Shown here: positions 12,401-23,243 of the stretch, in pieces
Layout of the letters: each line of letters starts with the position of its first letter
How positions within the stretch are numbered: the first letter of the stretch is position 1
Assembly (NCBI GenBank): GCA_030267565.1
Contig: BRXU01000017.1
Location: 1,768,501-1,832,500 of the forward strand
DNA from: Pleodorina starrii
Lineage: Eukaryota > Chlorophyta > Chlorophyceae > Chlamydomonadales > Volvocaceae
DNA length: 64,000 nucleotides
Direction of reading: 5' to 3'
Made by a program: the position numbers and the translations under genes
Notes under the pieces: generated by a model
Database searches by the model: none
What the model was told of the DNA's origin: nothing
Seen by the model: the letters and a program-made list of their open reading frames with translations, nothing else

Positions 12401-15400
12401 CCCGAGGGCAGTTTGGAGTGTTGGTGGATAGTGTCGTGGAGTGGAGTGGAGTGGGGGCCGCCGTGCGGTTCGCCATCATCCGCGGATCGGCCACCGGATC
12501 GGCCAACACCCCGTCGCCCCGGCTCGGCTGCGGCCCCGGCTGCTTTCCCACTCCCATTCCCCATCTCCCCATCTCCCAAACCCCCCCCCCTGCCGCTCTG
12601 CCTCAGACGGAGACTGTGCTGTGCTGCTTGCCTGCTCCGAAACCCGCTGGTACTTGTCAAACTCGTACGGCATCACCACCAGCTCTGGACAGCGGCGTTT
12701 GGCCTCTCCAATGAACATGTCGGCTCGCACACCGAAGGAGCGGGCCTGGAGGGTGCGTTGGAGGGTGCGTTGGGGTGGGGTTATTAGGATTTGTGAGGAG
12801 GCGGGGTGACCGGGGCCCAGGGCCCAGGGCTGAACGGGAGGGGGAGTTAAAAAGGACGAGAGGACCCCGCCCCGCCCCGTCCCGCCCCGCCCCGTCCCGC
12901 CCCGCCCCGCCCCGCCCCGCCCCGCCCCGCCCCTCCCTGTCAGGTCATCCCGAGGGCCGATACGGCGCTAAAAGCCGGTATGGTGCCGGTACGGTGCCGT
13001 GCCGTGCCGTGCCGTAGTAACTCCGCCCCCGCCCGCGAGCCTCCCACACTCCCGGTCAGGTAACAGGTAACAGGTGCGTGCCCTAGCATGGCCGTGCGCA
13101 TGTCGCCTCCGTTCCACCGCGGCGGCCTCACTTACCTACCCCTCCCCTCCCCGCTCACCGCTCCCTCCCAGCCCAGTCAGCCCAGCCCACCACGCCCCCC
13201 ACCCCCCCCACCAGGTAGTTGGCCGAGGACACCTCCCCCGTACCCCTGGCGCTGTTGGAGTGGCACACCGCCAGGGGCTTGCCCGCCAGGTCGGGTCGGT
13301 CCACCACCGCCACGGAGGCGAAGAAACAGTCCATGTCCACGTGCAGGATTACACGATCAGTGCCTGGGGAGGAGAGGGGGGGAGAGGGGAGGGCAGGAGA
13401 GGGGAGGAGAGGGGGGGAGAGGGGGGAAGGGATGGTGGGGTTGGGTGCGGAGTTGGGTCAGCTACCCTCCCCGTGTTATTTAATACACAGATCCACTTTC
13501 GGAACCGAGACCGAAACCAACCACAAAAACGCCACAGGCAAGAGGTGTCGAGTCCAGGAAAAGGTGGGCCTCTCGACCCCCTGCCCCTCCCCGTCCCCCC
13601 CGGCCCCGTGTGCACCTTTGGTGTATGGCGCCGGGTTGGGTGCCGCCGCCTCCCCCTCCGCCATCAGCGCCTCGATGCGGCTCTTCCAGGTGCCGATGAA
13701 GTGCAGTCGGGAGGAGCGGAAGAACGTCTCCATGAACCGCGGGTCGGTGCGGGTGGAGCGCGGCGGCCCCCGAGCCAGGTCGCTCGCCGCGCGCAGCTCC
13801 GCCGCAAGCGCCTGAGCTGCCGCGGGACTGCCGGGGGCGGGAAGCGGACCGGGGCCAGGGCTCCGCGCAGGCTCCGGACAAGAAGGAGGCGGCGGCGCCG
13901 GCGGTGGCGGTGCCGCCGCAAGTCCCGTCACAGCCAAGACTGAGGCGCCTCCGGGGTCACGTTCCGATAACCCAGAGGCGCCGCCCGGGTGCGGGTCCGG
14001 CAGGTTAGGGGGTGGCTGGCCGGGCTGGGGCAGCGCGGCGCCGCCTACCGGCCCATGGGTCGGAAGCGACTGCGGGTGTCCTCGGCGGTGTTGGTGGTGG
14101 TGGTGCTGCTGCTGCCCCGGCTGCGCCTCGTCCTCCTGCTCCGCCTCTCCTTCCAGTTCCGCCTCCTCCATCTCCTCTTCCTGCAACTCGTAGGGCTGCT
14201 GCCGCTGCTGCTCCTGCGGCCACTGCCCCGGCAGCTGCTGCTGCTGCTGCTGCTGTGGCAGTTGATGTGGGTGACCTGACCCAAGCGGGTGGCCGCCCTC
14301 CCCCCTGTGACGCGGCCGCTTGGCCGGGCGCCCCTCGCCCTCAGCAACCTCACTCCCTGCCGGATCCCCCAGCGCCGGCCCCTCGCCCCGCGCCGGGCCC
14401 TGCAGCCCTGCGGCCCGCCCCCGACCCTGCTCCCAAAGGGGCTGCCGCCCCTGCCAGCCCTGCTGCGCCTCCTGCTGCCCCAGCTCTTGCTCCTCCTCCT
14501 GCTGTTGTTGCTGCTGCTGCGCTTGATGCTGTCCCCCCTGCTGCTGCTGTTGCTGTTGCCCCTGTTGTCCCCCCTGCCCCTGCCCCTGCTGCTGCTGCCC
14601 CTGTTGCTGCAGGACGGGGTATAGCTCCTCGGGTGGCAGCTGCGGTGCGGTGTGGCGCTTGAAGTCGCAGAGGCGGCGCTGGTTGGGGAGGGCGGCTGCC
14701 AGGGGCTCCAATTGGAAGTCGGAGATCTGGGGGGGTGAGTGGGGTGGGGGGGGTGTGCGGGGGTGGGTTGGGGGGACAATGAAGATGACATAGCAGCGCA
14801 GGGACGGAGGCGGCGTTAGATGGAATGGGGGGAGAGCACCGCACTGCGACCAGATGTGGCGACCCCAGACGAGGCCAGACGAGATGCGATGCGTCGCAGC
14901 TTACCGGCAGCAGTCGGCCAGCATTGATGGAAGCGACCACCCACTCGGGCCGTACAATGGGGATGGGCTTCCTGAATGCAGCGACCGGGTGGGCCCAGAA
15001 GGCAGCCCGGGACGTCAGGGGGGCGCTGCAGGGCCGTGAGGCAACGAGCTCAGCACGCAACAACATCACACATTCCTGACCCCCGCTCCCAGCGCCCCTC
15101 CGCCGGCTCGATCACAGTCCATCCCGTTCTGGCTGGTCACCGCCCTTTGCTTGATCTCTGGAAACCTAAACCCTGGCTCGCCGCACTCCCTCTCTCAATC
15201 CATCCCTCCCGCCCTCCCTCGCTCCCTCGCCCGCCTTCACTCTTAGCTCGCCTTTCGTGCGCCAGCTGCTTGATCTTTGTGTCGGGCAGGTTGCTGCAGA
15301 TGATGTGGGTGACGACATCGCGGTACAGGTAGTTTTCGAAGCGGCCGCCGTGCAGCGCCATCAGCTGCTTCAGCTCCTGAGGAGGAGGGCGGCGCACGGG

Positions 15401-16000
15401 TGGACGGGATGTGATGACAGGGGGAGGCGGCAGAGGGAGGCGGGGCGGGGTCGGGCTTAGGGTTAGGGGGTGTTAGGGTGGGGTGGTGGGGTGGCATGCG
15501 GGTGAGGGGTGCGGGTGACAGCTTGTGTCGTGCCAAACTGCTGAGGCTGTTTGGCAGGAAACCGGGGCTGGGCTGCTGTAGGTCGGCTGATGTCACAAGC
15601 GGACTATGTGGGGCCGGTGTTAAGGCAGTGGCCAAGCATGGTACGGCCTGCTTGGGGCGCTGTCGCGAGGCTGCACGCTGTCCCGGCGCGCGGAACCCTC
15701 CCGGCCAACTGAACCGCGGGCCCTTACCGCGTGTGAGGGCCGCGTGAAACCATTAACATGTATGGAGACACCGCGGAAGATGTCGGATTTAGCGGTCGCG
15801 GTGTTCTGGAGTTGCTGCGCATCGAATTGCTCGCGGAGCTTGGTGACCTTCAGCTGCATGTAACGGCCAAAGTTGCCATCGTGATGCATCGACTCCGCGG
15901 CAGCTTTCTCGTTGCGCTGCTTTTGTCCGTCATTGTTGCGTCCAGGCACAGCTGAGGAGCCCCCGTCTGTCTTTTCCCAATGAACTTGTGGATCGGCCAT
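6470..16000 (-). CDS. REV1: REV1 translesion DNA polymerase / deoxycytidyl transferase
   Basis: Thirteen exons from the 5' end: 15728-16000, 15252-15376, 14905-14971, 13616-14726, 13212-13363, 12632-12745, 12015-12357, 11715-11884, 11423-11552, 10994-11096, 10647-10833, 8117-10151, 6470-7956; 6,297 nt, 2,098 aa. Order: BRCT domain (residues about 60-155, with GGRFENYL, THIICSNLPD and VRPEWVV); a Gln/Gly-rich linker of about 300 residues; the REV1 signature SRLHFIGTW; a Y-family polymerase core with the metal-binding DMDCFF and SCDEAFLDV; helix-hairpin and little-finger regions (ARKSVGAE, FMGHGACDNISR); then about 1,100 low-complexity residues containing two ubiquitin-binding motifs (LPPDVRREVE and LPAELRSEI); and a C-terminal helical domain for polymerase zeta and other Y-family partners. 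REV1 inserts dCMP opposite abasic sites and scaffolds damage bypass. Two donors look like GC rather than GT (after exons 2 and 6); the exon 2 edge is the least certain. Confidence 0.93.
10191..10230 (+). repeat. 10-bp tandem repeat, GGTCAGTTGG-type, in a REV1 intron
   Basis: Three exact copies at 10,201-10,230 and one diverged copy just before, in the REV1 intron between exons 11 and 12, shortly before the exon 12 acceptor on the minus strand. Confidence 0.85.
10360..10409 (+). repeat. CCAA tetranucleotide microsatellite in a REV1 intron
   Basis: About twelve CCAA units with one interruption, in the same REV1 intron as the 10-bp repeat. The complementary GGTT array occurs after the peroxiredoxin gene near 36,146-36,168. 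Confidence 0.9.
12868..12932 (+). repeat. CCCCG-rich tract in a REV1 intron, possible G-quadruplex
   Basis: About twelve near-perfect CCCCG/CCCCGT units in the intron between REV1 exons 5 and 6. The transcribed RNA would carry repeated G4 runs, which meet the usual G-quadruplex pattern. Confidence 0.8.
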
Positions 16001-16034
16001 ACGGTAGGAATTTCGATTCAAGTTTTCGTGAGTG

Positions 16035-16039
16035 TTACA
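16035..16039 (-). terminator. TGTAA poly(A) signal of SDHAF2
   Basis: On the minus strand this TGTAA lies about 300 bases after the SDHAF2 stop and only 35 bases before the REV1 start codon at 16,000. Confidence 0.7.
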
Positions 16040-16337
16040 GCAACAAATAACGCCACAAACTTCAAGGGCGTTGGTCTTGGTCTGAGATTTCCATCCATTT
16101 TTGCAACGTCATCATAGATACATTTGATATCTTTCCCGCCTGAACATGTTATGAACAGTTTATATACACAAGGTCGTGGCGAGAAAGATACTTCAGCGCT
16201 TCCAATTGACAACCCATAACGCCGTAAGCCACCGGTGCGATGCGTGCGGTGCCGCACGTGCCGTGACTCCAAGCCGCGCCCGTCAACATCGTCCCCAACA
16301 ACGGATTGGTTCAGAATCGACTTAGCAAGGCACAATT

Positions 16338-17349
16338 CTACTGCTTGTTCGCCTGCGGCTCGGCCGGTGGTTGTTGGTTCGCCCCCCTGCAATCACAGCA
16401 TAACAGGGGCAAGACTCGTTGGCATCAGGTTGCTCGAGTCGGTACGGGCATGGGCACTTAGCGTCAGGGACACTCACCTCCAGCTGTCGTCCCATCCGCG
16501 CACCCAGTCTCGCCCTGCCGCTGCGCGCGCTGCGACCGGCGAATCGAGGAGCTGCTGCGTCACGTGGTTGCGGATCGCCTGTTGGAGGAGACGCACACGA
16601 AGATAGCAAACGAGCGCAGAAATGAAGGGCATTCAGATGGCTGCGTGGGAAAAATAACCCTGACCTACACAACCTTAATTTAGACTCCGTCTCAGACACC
16701 CACACGATACACGTCGGGCGCCTACAGGTAGCCCCCTCCCACAGCGCCAACACGAATGCACCAGCACGCCTGGACGGGAACGATGAGACCGAGCCCTTAC
16801 CCCGAAAACGGCATTCTGTGTCATGCGTTCCGGAGGCTGCAGCTGGCCAGTGAGCCACTTGAAGAGGTCGGGATTCTCCTGCAGAAACCCGCCGTTGACT
16901 GTATACGGGGCATTGTGTACGGGGTACTGGGGGTCTTAATTGATGTCAGATGAGCCAATTGTCACCTCATCGAGCACTTGCGCCATTTGATTGAGCTGCC
17001 CCATGTTCATTTTCGGGATGTTCGTCTCTGCCCACAGCCCGATGAGCAGGTCCAGCTCTAGGAACCCGCGCTGCTTGCTCCGGTAAAGTAATTTATTGAC
17101 CACCTATGGATATCATATGATCAATCGCCCATGTGTTAGCAGGGCGCACATATCCAAACAGCGCGCATCGCTTTCGGAAGTGTTGCTGGTTGCGCGACCC
17201 ACCCCGCGTCGGCGCTCCTCTGACACAGCTTCATCATTAGCAGGTGAAGTCGAGGGGCCCGATGAGTAGGACGTTGAGGGCAGGCTGCACACAGCCGCAG
17301 CGCGCGGAGCCCAAGCCGCACCGAAGGTTGTGGCAGCGCGCTTCAGCAT
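16338..17349 (-). CDS. SDHAF2: Succinate dehydrogenase assembly factor 2 (flavinylation factor)
   Basis: Five exons from the 5' end: 17203-17349, 16966-17103, 16801-16878, 16478-16578, 16338-16386; 513 nt, 170 aa. Residues 1-48 look like a mitochondrial targeting sequence (Arg, Ala, Ser rich, no acidic residues early). The family core follows: LLYRSKQRGFLELDLLIG, then ENPDLFKWLTGQ with Pro-Pro-Glu after it, then WVRGWDD. SDHAF2 binds the SDH1 flavoprotein in the mitochondrial matrix and promotes covalent FAD attachment. All phases agree. The last exon is only 49 nt and was chosen because a canonical GTGAGT donor sits in the preceding frame; reading straight through would stop one residue later and lose the tail. 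Most of these exons are too short to stand out as ORFs. Confidence 0.9.
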
Positions 17350-18405
17350 TTTTAATTAACTAAGCAAACAAATAGCCGCATACTGTACGCTGAAACGTCG
17401 TCTGTTATGTCGGGCTTCGATGACGCGTACGGCGCAGTTGTCATGGCCCAACCAATTCCATGAAGCGCGAGTCGGCGCCCGAAAGGTACGAAGCACGGAC
17501 TCATAAGGCCGACTTCTTGCAATGAGCCACTGCAGACGATGGATCCTAACTCAAAACCACAATGCGGTTCTTTCGACACGCGGCGCCCCTTCGGCACGGT
17601 TGAACAGTTCCTACCCGGTTCACCCTCCATGGGGTTGCTCGTGCGCAGGATTGGCCTCCCGCGGATTCCATCCCCCAGCACGGATCAGCCGCATAATGCC
17701 GGGGTCGTATCAGCCGCAGGCCTCCATATTGCATCGGGAAAGCGCCGGGATAAGGAGTGGGCCATCCTCAGGGCGTACCCTCAAGCCACTCACGTACTCA
17801 CTTGCACCCGTTGCGGATGAAGTCAGGCAACGGGGTCCGCTGAGAACAGCGGCAAAGTGTCGTGTGCACGGAGACGACAGCCCAAGGATTCAAATTTGTA
17901 GAATGCAGCATTGGGTTACACACCCCTTAGCGGTAATATCCCAGGTAATTGCGTTGCGTTCCCTCGCCCCGGGCCGTTCTTATTACCCCTTAGCGGTAGG
18001 CATCCGCAGAAATCCTTGATCCGAACGCGCCCGAACGCCGTACGCCCAGAAAGCCACCAACGGGCTACCCATGTGAGTGCAACCCCGCACGGGCCCGTAT
18101 GTGTCCACATGAGAGCCTGACACCACGCCGCCCAAAAGAACACTCACGAGGTCAGAGGTCAGACACCTGAAGCCCCACCCACCCGGACATCACCCGTGCC
18201 GCTTGCTGCCGCTGTGCCTGTGCCCACCTCTTGCCCTCCCAACCACATTAACCCTCGCTCTCCGGACCCCAACCCCTACGTCACTGGGTCCGTTCTCCTA
18301 CGTCTCCGATGTCGCCTCCATTCCTTCGAATTTGCTGCGGTCACGTCTTAATCACCCCCTGCTCCCCTCCCCTCCCCTCCCCTTGCCCTCCCTCCCCCTC
18401 TCTCA
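17350..18405. other. Intergenic region between GAR transformylase and SDHAF2
   Basis: About 1.05 kb between two minus-strand genes. It should hold the 3'UTR of the formyltransferase (a minus-strand TGTAA sits at 17,916-17,920) and the SDHAF2 promoter. A 13-base motif, CCCCTTAGCGGTA, occurs twice near 17,924 and 17,986. No gene-like frame. Confidence 0.55.
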
Positions 18406-19353
18406 TCACTTGGCCTCCCACAGAATCGGCACACCGTCCTCCCGCCAGCCTATCCGCCCATCGCACAGCGCCGCCACACAGTGCGGGTACACCACATGCT
18501 CCTCCCTCAGCACCCGCGCCGCCAGCTGCTTGGGCGAGTCGGTGGGGAACACGGGCACCACGCGCTGCGCCAGGATGGGGCCCGTGTCAAACTCCTCGTC
18601 CACAAAGTGAACCGTGGGTCCGGAGAAGCGCGCGCCGGAGGCGATGACGGCCTTGTGCACCCGCTCGCCGTAGTAGCCCTTGCCGCCAAAGGAAGGCAGC
18701 AGGCCGGGGTGGATGTTGAGCATGGCGCGCGGGAAGGCGCGGCAGAGCTCCGGCGGGATGAGCTTGAGGTAGCCGGCGAGAAGGACGAAGTCGGCGGCGG
18801 AGGGGCCGGACTTGAGCGTGTCGACGAGCTGGGTGGGCGTGAGGCCGCTGCCGGCGTGCTCGCCCTTCTTGACGACCGGGTAGGTGAGCGTGGGGATGCC
18901 GTGCTCGCGGGCGTAGCTGACGCCGCCGCAGGTGGGCACGTCGCTGACGACGGCCACGACGGTGCCGTTGATGCGGCCGTCGAGGCAGGCGGCGTGGATG
19001 GCCTTGAAGTTGGAGCCGCCGCCGGAGACGAAGACGGCCAGGCGCGCGGGCGGCTTGGGCGCGAGGGTGTATTCCGGCAGGGCGCCGTGTGCGGCAGCCA
19101 CGACGCGCCGGGAACGGTGGAGAGGCGAAGATGGAGAGTGAGGTGAGAAGGGAGTGAATGGGTGTGGCTGGGAGCTTGTGGGGGCGTCAGGTCGGGCGGG
19201 TTGTGCGGCTGGCGCCGCGGAGAGCGGGCTGGGCATGGGCCGGCATGCGGAGGCGAAGCAGGCCGTCGTCGGCGCCCTCGAGCTGAATCCGGCGGTCCGA
19301 TGGGCTGTTGTCCATGACCGCATGTGCATATCGCCAGCACCTATTTGCAGCAT
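18406..19353 (-). CDS. PURN: Phosphoribosylglycinamide formyltransferase (GAR transformylase), organelle-targeted
   Basis: A single uninterrupted frame of 315 aa from the first in-frame ATG at 19,353; ATGs at 19,329 and 19,323 are alternatives that keep the presequence. Residues 1-100 are rich in Ser, Pro, Ala and Arg and look like a chloroplast transit peptide. The PurN fold follows: SGGGSNFKAI (about 111) binds the GAR phosphate, NIHPGLLPSF (about 213) carries the catalytic Asn and His, and EEFDTGPILAQ (about 253) carries the catalytic Asp. The enzyme transfers a formyl group from 10-formyl-tetrahydrofolate to GAR, the third step of purine synthesis, which in plants is placed in plastids. 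All key residues are present. Intronless, unlike its neighbours. Confidence 0.95.
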   Translation of the reverse strand: MLQIGAGDMHMRSWTTAHRTAGFSSRAPTTACFASACRPMPSPLSAAPAAQPARPDAPTSSQPHPFTPFSPHSPSSPLHRSRRVVAAAHGALPEYTLAPKPPARLAVFVSGGGSNFKAIHAACLDGRINGTVVAVVSDVPTCGGVSYAREHGIPTLTYPVVKKGEHAGSGLTPTQLVDTLKSGPSAADFVLLAGYLKLIPPELCRAFPRAMLNIHPGLLPSFGGKGYYGERVHKAVIASGARFSGPTVHFVDEEFDTGPILAQRVVPVFPTDSPKQLAARVLREEHVVYPHCVAALCDGRIGWREDGVPILWEAK

Positions 19354-20385
19354 GTCCGTCAAAGGCACTTGATTGTCGGGGCCGGAATCGCCGCGTTTGG
19401 AACTGTGCAAGAAGCCTGTTGTACGTGATAAACCAATTACACTTGATAAAGGCACGTAGTATTGCTTCTACACTTGGATGTGTCTCAGTGGATTCTCGGT
19501 ACTATCCAGCCTGTCGCGCCGCACGTTGTCGTATGCAACGATTTATTTAGTTTTCCTTCTCGCTGACGCGTTTAACCCGCCATTGACCAGATTTCTCATT
19601 CACAGGGACCTATTGCGATATCTGTCTCATTTACATTTCGCGACAGGATTGGATAAACAGTGCCGATGGAGGACGGTCGAGCAGAAAGGGAGCGGCATTT
19701 CCACCTCCAACATGCATTACAACGGCGAGCTGTATATTTCAGACTCTCTTATACAGGAGGTCTCGGGGTCAGTTGAACAAGGTCATCGGTCCAGCCAGGT
19801 GCTGCCCAGCAGGAGCCCATGGGTCATCGCCGCGATCCGGGGGTTTCAGAGCCCTGCACCGAACGCGCAACGCAAATCGTATTCAACCCAAGTACACACT
19901 GTCAACTTTGAGCGCGAACATACTGCAACAAGCTCCGTCACTCAGCACCTTCCCTAAGTGGGCATCTTCCCCTTCATGCTGGATTTACATGACACGTTCC
20001 GTTATCACTTTACAGGAAACGTGGTCAGTTCGCATGGGGTAACCGGTCCGTTACACGTTACGTGGCCAAAAAGTCTGGCCCCAGGGGGGGTGTAATTGAC
20101 CAAACGTTGACCCCTCGCCCGTACAACCTCATTTTAGCATAGTTTTAATTTCCCTCAAGACCAATCGTTCAGTTATGTCATACACATGGTATCGTCGGCG
20201 TTCCCACTGCGAACTTCTCGCCAAACATACTACATGACGAAGGGCAACTCCGCACAAGCGCAGCGGCAGCAGAGCACTGCTCCCATGCACTATGCTCAAG
20301 CCAGGCATGTGTCCGGAATCAAGGCTCCCATGTGTCATGCTGAGTATCGCGTTCGGGAAAGCCTTCGCTGGGGCCTTGGCCTGGC

Positions 20386-21251
20386 GGCCATCACTCAACA
20401 CTATCACCGAATTGACTTTCAAATCTGCAACATAGCGCGCGAGCTCGAAGAGTGCTATATCACGCACGGCCTTGATGTCCTCTGCTTGTTTAATGCAATC
20501 CCGTGCTACGCGTATTTGCTTAGAGAATTGCGTGGTCATGTCCATTTATGAATAGCTGCCTAAGTGATCAAAGCTGCTGGGGCACATATAACGAACCGAT
20601 ACAAGGCCAGGCAGTTACGTGAATACCTTTTATGATAAGTGCGCGGGAACAGCGCTGGTGAATGCGTGCCGTACTATTTTCCAAAATAGTACGACCTACA
20701 AGCGCACCGATCCCTCACCACGGTCTGCACTCCCGAATGAGTTTGGCTGCCGGCTAGTTCTGCATAAAGTCAACATGGATCATGATAAGGCGCTGCTGCT
20801 TCTCGACAAGACACAGTGGCCATCACTCAACACTATCACCGAATTGACTTTCAAATCTGCAACATAGCGCGCGAGCTCGAAGAGTGCTATATCACGCACG
20901 GCCTTGATGTCCTCTGCTTGTTTAATGCAATCCCGTGCTACGCGTATTTGCTTAGAGAATTGCGTGGTCATGTCCATTTATGAATAGCTGCCTAAGTGAT
21001 CAAAGCTGCTGGGGCACATATAACGAACCGATACAAGGCCAGGCAGTTATGTGAATACCTTTTATGATAAGTGCGCCGGAACAGCGCTGGAGAATGCGTG
21101 CCGTACTATTTTCCAAAATAGTACGACCTACAAGCGCACCGATCCCTCACCACGGTCTGCACTCCCGAATGAGTTTGGCTGCCGGCTAGTTCTGCATAAA
21201 GTCAACATGGATCATGATAAGGCGCTGCTGCTTCTCGACAAGACACAGTGG
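20386..21251. repeat. 432-bp tandem direct duplication, about 99% identical copies
   Basis: Copy 1 starts at 20,386 and copy 2 at 20,818. I count three substitutions over 432 positions. Each copy carries one perfect palindrome (20,670-20,693 and 21,102-21,125). The junction is at a short GGCCATCACT that exists once outside the array. Confidence 0.93.
20670..20693. repeat. Perfect palindrome, 11-bp arms, 2-base loop (copy 1)
   Basis: The arms are CGTACTATTTT and its complement around CC. An identical palindrome is at 21,102-21,125 in the second copy of the 432-bp duplication. It could be a mobile-element end, a protein-binding dyad or a hairpin. Confidence 0.9.
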
Positions 21252-22608
21252 TCGGTCAGGCCGAGTTCCGAGAGCCATGCCGACGCCGCGCAGGGCCGGC
21301 CGCGGTCGCAGCCGCTCGCCGACGCCGCACAACTTTAGTATAATCAATATGCAAACAATGAGCGCGATGAGACCGCCATCGAGGGCTTGGCGTACTCTGA
21401 GAACGAGCTCTTGCGCGCGCGATGAGGCCGACCTCGGCGCGTCGGGTTCCATTATGGGCAACGACGCTCGCAGGCTTCGTCCTAAGGGTTTAACATCGTG
21501 CTGGAGTGATATGACATGGGCGCTTTGACGTTACCGCCTCAAAACATAGTGTGTACGGCCCTCGCGCCAACAGAGATAACGTCCCCAAAACAGCCCGTGT
21601 AAATTGGGATCCGTTTGGGCCTGCCACTTTACATGTAAACGTGAGGTAACGTAACGTGTCATGTAAATTGGCTATTATGGCCCAGATGTGGAAACCAACA
21701 CCTAGAAGCCACCGCAAGCCTAAGAGCCGATCGCCGACCCAAATCAGGCCGCGGACGGCAAATGAAAGCCCCCAGAGAGATGTGCCCTCTTCCATACCAA
21801 CAACCTAATGGAGGCCCAGTTAGCCGTAAGAAAACCGGGCATACAGGCGCCAATCGCGCCCCTTTGCGTCCCGAACTACTTGCTTGGCAGCTGCACGACG
21901 GCATTCGCGGGGCCCTTAAGCACCGCGCAGCATGAGCCGCATCGTCGCACGCCCTCCCTCACATGGACGTGCCCCGCCCGGTCGGGAGGACCACGGCGCA
22001 ACGCCACACAGCCAGTGTACTGAATTGGCCGCTCGTCGCCTCCCCCAGTCCGTCACGCACGGCGTACGACGGGGCATGTCGCCGGGCGTTCTGGCTACAG
22101 CCGGGCGGCTGCCGACGGCTGCAGCGCAGACCGTGACGCCGACGTACCCGGGCGCCGAGTGATCCGCATGCGCGCCCGGCGGCTGCGCTGGGTAGGAGCA
22201 TTATGTTCTGTTCTGGGGTGGCGGAAGGGAGGGGAGCAAGGGGGGCGATGGTGGCGAGGTGCGATCAAGGCCCACCAGACTCCGGTACGCATGTCCGACG
22301 CCGGAGGATGCGATGTCTCTTATGCAATGGATAAGGAGGAAAGGCGGGCTGGATTACGCAACGGCAAGCGCTGGTACATGCTGAACACGAAGGTGCGCGA
22401 AATGCTCCTCAGGATGGTTGCGATGTAGTGGGAGCGAGGACGGCTGCCAGTTGGCGGACAGTGTCAGGGTTCTGCACGGGAAACCGACAGGCGTCCATCC
22501 GTACTGCCGTACGCCCATGACGTCCGCCATAACCCACCCTCCCATTGCCGTTCACCGGCTTGCGCTTTAGGACGGCATCGCACCTGACGGCTCCAGCAGC
22601 CCCCTAGC

Positions 22609-22971
22609 CTAGAACAGGCGCTTGGACAGCGACCTGAGCTTGGCCCAGCGCGGCTTGTTGAACTCTGGGCTGAGTAGCGACTTCACGCGGTTCCCTATGG
22701 GCTGTCCCTTCTCGCTCAGCAGCACCGCGGCGTTGCGGAGGTACTGGATGTGGCTCCCGTTCTTGCGATGGAACGGGTATTTCTGCTCCACGACGACGGC
22801 TTTCCGCATCGTCCCCGCCTCGACCTTCTCCCCACGAGCTTCCTTCACGACCACTTTTACAACATCTCCGATGCTAGCGTAGCTGCCTTGCTGCCCGTAG
22901 AAGCCGATGACTTGGGCGAGTCGGGCGCCCGAGTTGTCGACGACTTTGAGGAATGAGTACTTAGGTATCAT
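22609..22971 (-). CDS. MRPL14: Mitochondrial ribosomal protein uL14m
   Basis: Intronless frame of 120 aa starting at the ATG at 22,971. The whole protein is a bacterial-type uL14: VVDNSGARLAQVIGFYG near the N-terminus, SIGDVVKVVVKEA in the middle, and a basic C-terminal half. Plastid rpl14 is normally encoded in the plastid of green algae, so a nuclear bacterial-type copy is best read as the mitochondrial large-subunit protein, which sits at the subunit interface. No separate targeting sequence is visible at this start; a GTG-initiated extension upstream is in frame but unlikely to be used. The start matches the family's usual N-terminus. It is divergent from the Mpv17-like gene. Confidence 0.9.
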   Translation of the reverse strand: MIPKYSFLKVVDNSGARLAQVIGFYGQQGSYASIGDVVKVVVKEARGEKVEAGTMRKAVVVEQKYPFHRKNGSHIQYLRNAAVLLSEKGQPIGNRVKSLLSPEFNKPRWAKLRSLSKRLF

Positions 22972-23243
22972 GCTAATCTTCACACGGCGAAGATTCGGTA
23001 CCGTGTATAGAACATACACAGCCTAAAGCAGTGCGGATATATTTCTTGTGCTGAAGAACTGCAAGTAGTGCGATACAATAATAAGCTAGCCTTCGATTTC
23101 GTTAGCATTTGGAAACAGGTTAGGGTTAGAGCAAAACAAGGTTATGACGTACGGTCGAGGTTCCGGAGCTCCCGCGCACATGAACCCATGATGACTCCAA
23201 AAGCGCGGGTGAAGCTTCTTACTGCGCTTAGTGCACAACGAAA
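22972..23243. promoter_or_regulatory. Bidirectional promoter between MRPL14 and the Mpv17-like gene
   Basis: Only 272 bases separate the two divergent start codons, so both 5'UTRs and core promoters must lie here. The interval is AT-richer than the flanking CDSs. I see no clear TATA box. This is inferred from layout alone. Confidence 0.6.

Larger units (their letters stand above)
19354..22608. other. 3.2-kb gene-poor region with a tandem duplication
   Basis: No supported gene. It is more AT-rich than the gene bodies and contains a 432-bp direct duplication (20,386-21,251). Open frames on both strands inside the duplication end within 70-140 codons and do not resemble a known family. A + strand frame at 22,168-22,428 ends in a basic region (motif RRAGLRNGKRWYM) but has no splice partner I can see. 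The stretch could hold a decayed mobile element. Confidence 0.5.

Noticed and set aside
15455..15480. TTAGGG-like runs in a REV1 intron as a second telomeric relic.
   Set aside because: Units are irregular and lack the fourth T of the TTTTAGGG unit; they look like ordinary G/T-rich intron sequence.
20129..20545. A 138-codon minus-strand frame and a 95-codon + strand frame in the 432-bp duplication as possible genes.
   Set aside because: Each copy of the duplication leads into a different, short tail, and the frames show no family feature or splice support.
22168..22428. An 86-codon + strand frame with a basic C-terminal half.
   Set aside because: No neighbouring exon in phase and no recognisable motif; kept only as a note on the intergenic region.
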